A stretch of 64,000 nt of DNA, from the NCBI GenBank assembly GCA_012931725.1, contig CM022955.1:16263654-16327653 (forward strand), in the 5' to 3' direction. Under the pieces are notes generated by a model that saw only the letters and a list, made by a program, of their open reading frames with translations, ran no database searches and was not told the origin of the DNA. The position numbers and the translations under genes are program-made. Below are positions 11,701 to 23,700 of this stretch, piece by piece. Source of the stretch: Litsea cubeba. Its lineage: Eukaryota > Streptophyta > Magnoliopsida > Laurales > Lauraceae. The first letter of the stretch is position 1. The number at the start of each line of letters is the position of its first letter.

Positions 11701-14700
11701 CAGATTCTAGCTAGTACTTAAGGTTCTAAAATAAGATGGCTTTTTGAACAACCAACACCCTATATGAGACCTTTTCACCCAATTAGGATCTAACATACTT
11801 CTTCGTACAAAAGTAGTAGTCATATGTACCTTTACACAGTAGAAGCAGTTTCCACACAGCATTATAAATGCCCCTACTACATGAGATCCGATAGGAAACC
11901 TGAAAGTTCATGGCCAAACTCCTCAAGACTAGTGGTCAGATTATAAAATAAATAAAAAACTAAGTACAAAGAAACAGAAACAGATACAAAAAATAAAATA
12001 AAATAAAAAATAAAAAACTAGTTACCTGCTTATATTTCTTGTAGATTCGCTTGGTTACTATGACAGATTGCCATATTTGTCTGGTTTATATGCTAGTCAT
12101 TCTAGCAACACTCCTAAAAGAAAATAAAAAATCTTCTGCTATCATGAATTGGAATTTAAAGTTGAATCACCCAGTAAAAAAAATGTGATTTATATGCAAT
12201 ATTGGATCCTAACATGCATTGCCTCAGCCTACAAGCCGTATAAATGAGGCAACGCAGGGTCATTCCAACCATTCTTACAGACCCCCAACACACCCACCTG
12301 CACACCCACATGCTGCACCACCTGCACTGCCCCCCAGCACACCCACCTGCTGCACCACACAACACAGCCCACCCAGCACAGCCCCCAGCACAGCCCCCAG
12401 CACACCCACCTGCACATCCCACCCAGCACAGCCCCCCAGCACACCCACCTGCACACCCACCTGCTGCACCACCCAACACATCCCACCCTGCACAGCCCCC
12501 GGCACACCCACCTGCACATCACACCTGCTGTCCATTGTTTATGCACACCTGCACACCCACCTACACAGCTCTCCTGCACATCCCACCCAGCACAGCCCCC
12601 CAGCACACCCACCTGCACACCCACATGCTGCACCACCTGCACTGCCCCCCAGCACACCCACCTGCTGCACCACACAACACAGCCCCCCAGCACACCCACC
12701 TGCTACACCACCTGCACAGCCCCCCTGCACACCCACCTGCTGCACCACCCAACACATCCCACCCTGCACAGCCACCTGCACACCCACCTGGACAGCACAC
12801 CTGCTGTCCATTGTTTTTGCACACCTACACACCCACCTGCACAGCCCTCCTGCACAGCCCACCCAGCAGAGACCCACCTACACACCCAACTGCACACCCA
12901 CATGCTGCACCACCTGCACTGCCCCCAGCACACCCACCTGCACAGCACACCCTGCACAGGCCCCCAGCACCACCCACCTGCACACCCAAATGCTGCACCA
13001 CCTGCACTGCCCCCCAGCACACCCACCTGCTGCACCACACAACACAGGCCACCCAGCACTGCCCCCAGCACCCTCCACCTGCACAGCACACCCTGTACAG
13101 CCCCCCAAGCACCACCCACCTGCACACCCACATGCTGCACCACCTGCACTGCCCCCCAGCCCACCCACCTGCACAGCCCACACAACACAGCCCACCCTGC
13201 ACTGCCCCCCAGCACACCCACCTGCTACACCATCTGCACAGCCCCCCTGCACACCCACCTGCTGCCCACCTGCTGCACCACCCAACACATCCCACCCTGC
13301 ACAGCCACCTGCACACCCACCTGGACAGCACACCTGCTGTCCATTGTTTTTGCACACCTACACACCCACCTGCACAGCCCTCCTGCACAGCCCACCCAGC
13401 AGAGACCCACCTACACACCCAACTGCACACCCACATGCTGCACCACCTGCACTGCCCCCAGCACACCCACCTGCACAGCACACCCTGCACAGGCCCCCAG
13501 CACCACCCACCTGCACACCCAAATGCTGCACCACCTGCACTGCCCCCCAGCACACCCACCTGCTGCACCACACAACACAGCCCACCCAGCACTGCCCCCA
13601 GCACCCTCCACCTGCACAGCACACCCTGCACAGCCCCCCAAGCACCACCCACCTGCACACCCACATGCTGCACCACCTGCACTGCCCCCCAGCCCACCCA
13701 CCTGCACAGCCCACACAACACAGCCCACCCTGCACTGCCCCCCAGCACACCCACCTGCTACACCACCTGCACAGCCCCCCTGCACACCCACCTGCTGCCC
13801 ACCTGCTGCACCACCCAACACATCCCACCCTGCACAGCCACCTGCACACCCACCTGGACAGCACACCTGCTGTCCATTGTTTTTGCACACCTACACACCC
13901 ACCTGCACAGCCCTCCTGCACAGCCCACCCAGCAGAGACCCACCTACACACCCAACTGCACACCCACATGCTGCACCACCTGCACTGCCCCCAGCACACC
14001 CACCTGCACATCACACCCTGCACAGGCCCCCAGCACCACCCACCTGCACACCCAAATGCTGCACCACCTGCACTGCCCCCCAGCACACCCACCTGCTGCA
14101 CCACACAACACAGCCCGCCCTGCACTGCCCCCAGCACACCCACCTGCACAGCACCCCCTGCACAGCCCCCCAGCACCACCCACCTGCACACCCACATGCT
14201 GCACCACCTGCACTACCCCCCAGCACACCCACCAATTGCACCACACAACACAGCCCACCCAGCACTTCCCCCAGCACACCCACCTGCTGCACCACACAAC
14301 ACACCCCACCCCCCCCCAGCACACCCACCTGCACACCCACCTGCTGCACCACCTGCACAGCCCCCCTGCACACCCCCCTACTACCCACCTGCTGCACAAG
14401 CAGGCTTCCAATGTCCTCACAAACAAAAAAATCAGTCAGGTGAAAATGCTACTATGCAAGTCAAGCAGGCTTCCAATGTCCTCACAAAAATGTGAAATTC
14501 TTATTAAATGAAAAAAAATAATGAGTTTCATTGCAGGAGAAGATTGGCACATTTCGAGTGCTCCTTACTATTCTTGTTGTTTGTCGTACAAATTGGAGGA
14601 GCAAAAACCAGCTCGTACTTGTCAGTGAATTATTGTCAGACAGAATATTCTGAATTTCTGGGTCCTGCATTGCCTTTGCCTGCAAAGAAGTTTTAAAACC

Positions 14701-17700
14701 TCATCTCATAGAACGCTTGAAAGAAGAGATAAACAAAAGACAAAAATAGAGCACCAACCTGCTTTTCCTTCAGTTCATCTGGACTAATCTCACCCCTGTT
14801 AGTCTTGTTAATCTGTTCAATGCATCTGAAAAATAGGTTTGGAAGAAAAAGTCAGTTCCAGCTATCAGCATGATTTCATGATACAGCTTCTTAGTAGGGA
14901 CAGTTTTGATTTCAGAACCTTCGTCTAAGCATTGGTGAGAAACAAATCTGCCTTTCCGAATACATCATCAGCTAATGTACATACCTGTGCACCTTCAATG
15001 ATTACACAGGAAGAAACAGGAACTTATACAACCAATAAAGTCGGTCATTGCCACCTGATAGAGCCTAGTCCAACCCATTACTTCCTGACTTTGCTTATAA
15101 ATTTGGTTAACATTACTTGCTAGTCACGGGCAGAAGGCGATTTCATTCCCTTGGACGTGCCAGCCACAACGAACTGAGCGCCCTTAGCCTTGAGAAGTAC
15201 TCACTGATAGCTAAGAATGCACGGGCTGCTTGACGGGTAGTCAATATCCGATACATTTGTTGCAACATTTACTGCCGTAGAAGATCAGCCTATAATGGAA
15301 AATACATCAATAAAACCTTTATATACTTTTATATCAAGCTGCTATTAGTGAACACCTGGATGTGATACCTGGCGAAGAAAGTTCTCAAGGGTTCCAAGCT
15401 TGTCCATCGCGAGCGCCATCTGACCCATGTAAGCAGCAACATCTCCAGAACCAGAAGGGCCGAGAGAGCCAGAACCAAGAGTCTCTGAAAGAGATTGTTG
15501 CAAAGCTTCCATCCCTTGGGACAAGGCATCTTCAGCCTGTTGAGAGGACTGCTGCAGGTTACATATGCCCATCAACTGTTGATCCGCTAAAGGTTCAAGT
15601 TGGCTCACAAGTAGCTGCAGTGTCACAGTTTCATCACTGGATAATATATACAAGCTTCAAAGTCATCCATCAAGAGTAAACATAAACCAAGAAATCATTA
15701 CCCTTAGAAGTTCCGAGGAACGGAACCCACCCAACCACATGAAACATCTCTCAGCAGGGTCTTTCCACATGCCTGAAAGAATGTGGAATACGTCAGACTT
15801 TGCACCAACACTTTTGAGCCTAAACAACTCATCATAATGTGACATCACGGCATCAACAAGAAAGTGCAGTTCACTATCGCCCATGTGATTGAATTTACAG
15901 CTGCCTTCAGGTCATTAATGTGATGTTGATGTTCATCAAGCCACCGTGCATACTCCATATCAAATACCAAGGCCCCTGATATTTTCTTTAATAACATAAA
16001 AGCAATATATATTTATAAGCATCTCTCGCTTCATGCGCTCAATTCTAAAACATTAGTAGAGTAATAAAATAAAAATAAAAAACCTATACATCAAGCTATT
16101 CTGCAAAAGGCATATGCCAAAAGTGCCTATTAATTATACCATGTTGTAACTTGGTTAACCACATGGATACATTGAAGATACAATCTAAACAGTATTCTAT
16201 TGCATTAAATTCTAAACTCAGCAATTTTCTCATGGCATGTCTCACTACTAAAATGATCACATACAAGTAGAGTGGGTATAATGCATATCCACTAAAAATC
16301 TAAATGTCATCAGCCCATCGAACCAATAAGCGACAAAATGTTACATAACCATAATCTATAGAAGTTGCAAGATTCAACTATATGCCTATGCTTATAGATA
16401 ATAGTAAATAAATTCTGATGTTGATTTTAAAATCAAATACATATTTAATTCATAAACCTGATAAAGTCAATTAGACATCCAAGCTTTTGAACTTGCACCA
16501 CCCACCTGCACTCACCTCTACACCATCTGCACACACACTGCACTCACCACCTGCACTCACCTCTACAGCACCTGCACACACCCCGCACCCTCCACCCACC
16601 TGCAGTCACTCTGCACCAGCTGCACACACCATGCACCACCACCTGCACACACCCTGCACCACCCACCTGCACTCACCTCTACACCATCTGCACACACACT
16701 GCACTCACCACCTGCACTCACCTCTACAGCACCTGCACACACCCTGCACCCTCCACCCACCTGCAGTCACTCTGCACCAGCTGCACACACCATGTACCAC
16801 CACCTGCACACACCCTGCACCACCCACCTGCACTCACCTCTACACCATCTGCACACACACTGCACTCACCACCTGCACTCACCTCTACACCACCTGCACA
16901 CACCCTGCAGCCTCCACCCACCTGCACCCACCTCTACACCAGCTGCACACACCCTGCACCACCCACCTGCACTCACCTCTACACCAGCTGCACACACACT
17001 GCACTCACCACCTGCACTCACCTCTACACCAACTGCACACACCCTGCACAGCCCACCCACCTGCACTCACTCTGCACCAGCTGCACACACCCTGCACCAC
17101 CACCTGCACTCACCCTGCACCACCCACCTGCACTCACCTCTACACTAGCTGCACACACCCTGCACTAACCACACATCTGCCCACCACTCTGCCATGTATG
17201 AGACTGTCTGCCATGATAACCACACATCTGCCCACCACTCTGCCATGAAGTTTGGCTTCCTGACTGAAGGAACCATGTGAAAAAGGACAAGAATACAATA
17301 CAAAACAATAAGAAATCAATGATAAATAACATAAAATGTCTCAAAGGCACCACCATCCTCCCTCCTCCTTTATCTGGGCTTGGGACCAGCAGTTGAAACC
17401 AAATGTGTCAAGAAATAAAACCTGTAGTGTTCATCAAGCTTTTCAACATCTAGTCGAAAAAGGACCCATCTACGTATTTGTATCCATTGTTCCTTGCCTA
17501 GGGTCACAATTTTACCCTCAAGTATTGGCCCCTCATCACTATACTCGCCATCTTCATCTAGAAATGCCTCACGGGTAGCTTTGTGGTTTCCATCTCGTGA
17601 ATTTGGCATGTACTCCATAGCATACCTAACGGATTCAGAAACAATATAGGACTCTGCAATGGAGCCTTCGACATATCGTTTATTGCTAGGAATATTTTTG

Positions 17701-20700
17701 CACTCCTTCATTGCCCTATTAAATAAAAAAATAAAAAAATGGACTTCGTTGTTTCGTCATAGTTGCAGCTAAAAATCAAATAAAAAATAAAGGAAATTAT
17801 ACATACCGTTCAAACGGAAACATCCATCTGGGATAAACAGGTCCACAAATTAACCCTTCATCAGCCAAATGAACCATGAGGTGGATGCTGATATCAAAAA
17901 AAGATGTTGGAAAATATTTTTCCAACACACACAATGCCTCTGCAACCATGTATTTTGCAGCCTGAATTTCATGTCTGATGACGACTTTCGAACAAAGGAG
18001 GTTAAAGAATAAGCTAATCTGGTGAATAGCTCTTCGCAAGTCACGGTGTTTTGGATAAGCGTGTTGAAGCAAAACCGGGAGCAAATAACACATAATCACA
18101 TGATAGTCATGTGATTTCATTGTAAGCAAACCAGGAGGACTCAAAGTGACAATGTTTTTTAGGTTCGAGGAAAACCCTGAAGGAAGCTTCAAGTCTTTCA
18201 AAATTTTGCAGAACTCTAACTTCTCATCTTTATTCAAGACAAATGGGGCCTTTGGTTTTACAGATCTCCCAGTAATTGGGTCTGTTTGCATCCACTGGCC
18301 ACTATGAATCCCCATTTTCCTTAAATCCTCTCGCGCCTGTACTGTATCCTTTGTTCCTTTCTTGTCCAAAATTGCATTTAATAGGTGTTCTGCGACATTC
18401 TTTTCAGTGTGCATCACATCAATAACATGTCGAATTGTATGTTTCGGCCAGTATTTCAAATAAAAAAGAATAGACCTTTATACCATGCCTCAGTAACTTC
18501 ATCATCTTCATCATCTTCATCATCTCCATTATCAACCACATCCACATTATCAGTACTCCGTTTGGTACCTTTTAAGACTTTACCAGGTACATAGTGGACA
18601 CGGCTTAGCTTTTTCTCAATCACTTCTCCCTTTAACCTTGTTGGAGGGGGTTTTAACTCCTTTGTCTTCAGCCCTAAGTATTTGCCTTGCCTAAACGGGT
18701 GATCAGATTTAAGAAACATGCGGTAATTTGTGTAGACGATCTTCCTCGCATTCCCAAGGTGCATAGACGGAGTTTCATCACCACAAATAGGACAAGCTTT
18801 GTAACCATGTGTTACGCAGCCTGATAAGTTGCCATATGCCGGAAAATCATGAATGCCCCACACCAACATTGCCCTTAAGGTAAAATGCTCTCTTTTGTGC
18901 ATGTCATAAGCTGCAACCCCTTCTTCCCATAACTGTTGTAACTCCTCAACTAGCGGTTGAAGGAATACATCGATGTTTTGACTCGGCGCTTTCGGCCCAG
19001 GTATTAACAATGACATCATATGGAACTCAGATTTCATGCACAAAGACGGTGGGAGATTAAAAGGCACCAAGTAAACAGGCCAACAACTGTAACCAGTGGA
19101 TTGAACTCCACGTGGATTGAATCCATCAGTTGCAATTCCAAGCCAGACATTACGCCCTTCCTTAGCAAAAACTGGCCAATCATCTTTACATGTCTTCCAC
19201 TGAAGCGAATCAATTGGATGCCGCATATAATTCCAAGAAGGTGTAGCTCTATCATGCCATGTCATTTCACGCGCTATCCATGGTATTGTGTACAGCCTTT
19301 TGAGTCTTGGGATCAATGGAAAATGTCTCAATACTTTTCTCGCCTCTTTTGTTTCTTTCTTCCCCATTTTCCCCTCCTTCACTTTGTATCTAGGTGTTTG
19401 ACATTGACTACACACCGTTAAATCAGCTTTGGTCTTCCAATACAACATACAGTTATTTTCGCAGGCATCTATACAGTCAGCTTTCATTCCCAGATCTTTT
19501 AACATTGCCTTCATTACAGGATACTTAGAAGGCAAAGTGTTTCCGTCTGGCAACCATGTTTTTAACAGAGACAAAAGTGCAGTCACACTATTTCCCGACC
19601 ATTTATACTGCTTCTTCAAGTTATGAAGGTCTACAATTGCAGAAAGAGTTGTTACAGGAGCCTCACATGAAGGATATAATTTTTCTTCTGCTTTTTTCTT
19701 ATATTCATGGTACCTTTTACCCAAATCAGGCTCTAGAACAATAGGGTGTTCAACATCTTCAGCCTGACTTCCATCACCTTCATTCAAATCATCTGCTAAC
19801 TCTTCATGCACGCCATAAGCAACATCAACAAAATTCTCCATCCCTAGTCCTTCTGCCTCACTATTTTCCTTTTCAACTTGGTTTACCATTCGATCCTTAT
19901 ATGGGTTCTCGCCATGTAAAGCCCATACACGATATGTTGATTCTATACCGTATAGAATCAAATGTTTTCTAACTATATCATATGCAAACCTTTTACCATT
20001 TCGACATTTTTTACAAGGGCAAGGACACGTGGTCGATGTTTGGTCTCTGCCACTAGCAAATAGAATAAAATCCGAAACCCCCTGCCTGTACACACTCCCA
20101 AGTCTATCTTTTTCATTCATCCATTCTTTTAGAATCGGCTGAGACATTCTGTAGGTAACACATCAAGTAAACACAAATAAGTAATTGTAACAGTCAATGT
20201 CTTTAAAAAGTTTCCTTTAAAATGAATCAAGATAAAACATATCGACAGAAAAAGTAGAATTCCCGATGAGAGGAAGCACAAAAGTAAAATATTCCATGTA
20301 GGAATTTGCATAACTTCTGGAACATCCTGTTTTAAGGCCACAAAAAAAGGTCCTAATCCACAAACTAGGAGGACTCATTGTGAGACCAACTCTTGGATTA
20401 ATTCAGTCCCTATAAGTAACCAATTTGTATGGCAATTTTAAGTTTATTATACTAGTAGTAATAGTCCAAACTACATCACATCACACAACCTATAAAAAAA
20501 GTCTTAAAACATCAAAACCACATAAAGACACCCGAACAGTAACCACTTATAACAAGGAATCATAGCTTACTAATGTTTTATGGAGTAGAGCGAACAGAGT
20601 GCATAACCAGCAACTTTCCAAGAAACCGCATTTTCCAATTCCGTTTCTCATAACTGTAACAGATCTGGTAGATGGCTAGGGCTTCATCTCTTACCACAAC

Positions 20701-23700
20701 TTCCATTCCATTCTCATTCCTCATTCAAATAAAAGTAAAGAAAATTAAAGTGTACAATTGATACAGAACAAAAGTCAATTGGGCCCCGTGGTTCTATATT
20801 TATAATGAGATGGGAAGCTACAACATACACAACAAAATCAAAGCAAATTAACCAAACTTCATTATGTAACAAAACATGCAAACCAATAATTAACTGCGGA
20901 CTATTAGACAATGTAAACTTAAAGTTTCCTTCAAAATATGTTTCATAAAGTCTTACCTTGTAGTAAGTAACATAGATCATAAATATAAATGTCACAAAAA
21001 GCCACAAAAAGCTTTCATAAATCATTACTAATCATTACTTTGGAAAGCCACGAAGTAAATAACCATGGCTAATCTAATAATAATATAAATGTCAAGCACA
21101 AACATAGACCAACAAAAGCTTTCATAAATCATTACATTTCTACATCCAAATAATAGTAGACTCATGTCAAGATCCAAAGTATAGACTCATGGTCACATCC
21201 CTTGCACAAACCTAGGGCAACAAAAGCTTTCATAAATCATTACATTTCTCTGACTTGATGTTGTCTGGGAGTTATTCTGATGGACAGGGCTTATTTTTTA
21301 GGGTTTAGGATTCAACCTCTTAAGTCTATTCTATGTATAGCGTTTTTCATCTTTTTCTAAGGAATGACCAGCATTGAGCATTAGCTTGCTTGAGGTCTTT
21401 AAATAAGAGGTCTACTCCTTAACACGGTTTTATTATTATTACTTTTTGAAGGGAAGGTTATGGTGATGCTGAAGGGCTATTTCTCTAGTTCTATGTTTCT
21501 GAAACAATGGATCTAGCTGCTTAGTTTTAACTTACTGTATCTTTCTTATGCCTCTATATTGAGGTGTAGGCATTTCACTTTTTTTTTTTTTTTCTGGGGC
21601 CATTTGTTTTCAGAATGGGTTTTCTTCTATTCAACTCTGTTTCTCAATGGTGCACAGTAGCAGAGAAGCTGTTGATTCTTCCATTGTATCCCATCAGCTC
21701 CCATTTTGAAACCATTATGTTGATAATCAAATCTATAATGCCAAATTGGGTGGATTTTGATGCAAACCAAACCTAGGACTTGTATGTAATCTAAATCTTG
21801 GAAATTACAATCTGTCTGAGCGAGGCAGGTGGTGATGTTGTGTTTAGCAGGCTGGTCATAAGGTAAATTACTGGAAACATTTGTGATGAACGGGTCAATT
21901 CAAGCATGAAATCAACAACGTCAACTATGACAAAGATGATAAGTATGAGTGTATCATAGAAGATTTAGTGCTCATTTTCCTACCGTGTAATGAATTCCTA
22001 TGAGTTCATAGTAAGGTGGGTTCTATTGAAGAAGCATTGAAGAGGTGATGAGTAGGGGGTGTACATGGACTGGGTTTGATGAGAATTGGGCAATTTTGGT
22101 GATGCATAGAGTTTGGAAGACAAGAGAAGAATGGGATAGAACTTGGACAGTTAACCCACTGCCTTTCTCAGTTTGTCCAACCAAGATAGACTATTAAGTG
22201 GGAGCCTTGGAAGCATCTGCTAAGTACCATTTACAGGGCATATTATGTGGCCCATCAATCAAATGACTTGAATCAGTGTGTATTTACTGAATCAAAACAA
22301 AGGAACATCTTTCTTTCCAACAGATCATTGCATGGACCAGTGATCCACTTCAATTAGTACAAGAGCAGAGTTGATTTTTGTTCATTCTCAATGTGGCATA
22401 AGTGCTCGTTCAGGTTACAATCAATGTACCTCCTAAACACTGCAATTACCGACGTTTTTCAAGAACAGAACATTATTTATGGAAGCTAGAAAACTCATAG
22501 ATGTCTCATAATACAATAGGAAAAAGGATATATGTTTACTATTTGTTACTTGTAGAAAGAAAGAAATCATCCTCCCCTTTCACCTTCCAAATGAGAGGGT
22601 GAAATTACAATTGATCTAAGCTACAAGGGAGGAGCTAGTCAAATCAAGCTTACCTGACATTACGAACAAAATTTTATGTGTAGGACGAAATATTATACGA
22701 GAAGAAGAAGAAGGAGAAGCAAAATATTATACGAGAAGAAGAAGAAGGAGAAGCAAGTTGTCCATTTATGGATGGAGCCTAAATGGGGCTGGTACATTTA
22801 TGGATGAGTGGGACCAACATATAAATCTCTTGAGATTAAATAGAATTTTGATTTACAGATGTGAAATTCATGATCAATTGTGATCATGTACTCCTATCAT
22901 TTTGTTATATGAAGACCCAAGTGTAGCAGATATAATGTCTTTTGTTAACTGGTGCCCATATGGGAGATTTACATTTTGTGAGCAAGGGAGACTAACATGT
23001 GGCCAAATATATATGTACTGTGCACCTTGATGTATATTTGAATTGCATTGTGCATACAGATAATTGTTATGTAAGTGTTCTTGTTGAGAATCCTAGGAAG
23101 CTACCAAACAAAGAATTACTGAAATTTTATTTAGGATAGATTAAATTCTCATACAAGAAATTCCAAGATGAATTAAATAGAGAATTATAATTCAGAGAAA
23201 ATTAGCAATATCCTAAACTCCAGCATTTATAATTCTCCAAGTCGCGGTAACCATGAATTCTTCAAATTCTTGCAACCAAACAAACGCTTAGCTAGAATTA
23301 AAATTTCTTTTCTTAAAGTCAATAGTTGACTTAATTTTTATAGTCATTAACAATCAAAATGAATGTACAATTTCACCACATTGCCCTTTCATGAAAAAAT
23401 ACTCTTAACACCAAAGTGCACCAAGATGTCAAAATTCATCTCCATCTTTTACATTTACACCCACAAAGAAAAAAAAAATCAAAAACCCAATATACAACTC
23501 ATCCAAGAAAAAGATCTAAAACAAAAATCCAGTTGAAAATCAGAGCAATAGAAGCAAATCTTCAGTATTATCTATCAGTCTATACATCTCCAAATCATTG
23601 TCAAATAACAAGAACCAAGACCCCCAAAACCCAATGGTAGAAACATCTGTCATAATACTGAAACCCCAAATAAGAAATCAAACAAAATCAACAAGAACAG

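Noticed and set aside
12219..14511. Long + strand ORFs of up to 758 codons rich in Pro, His, Thr, Cys, and matching long minus-strand Gly/Cys/Val/Trp ORFs
   Set aside because: All six frames are open because the short tandem units lack stop codons; the 533-bp block length shifts frame; no start context or domain. It is a minisatellite artefact.
16487..17248. 253-codon His/Thr/Pro ORF
   Set aside because: Same cause: tandem CACCTGCAC-type units, inside a CACTA element, with no homology.
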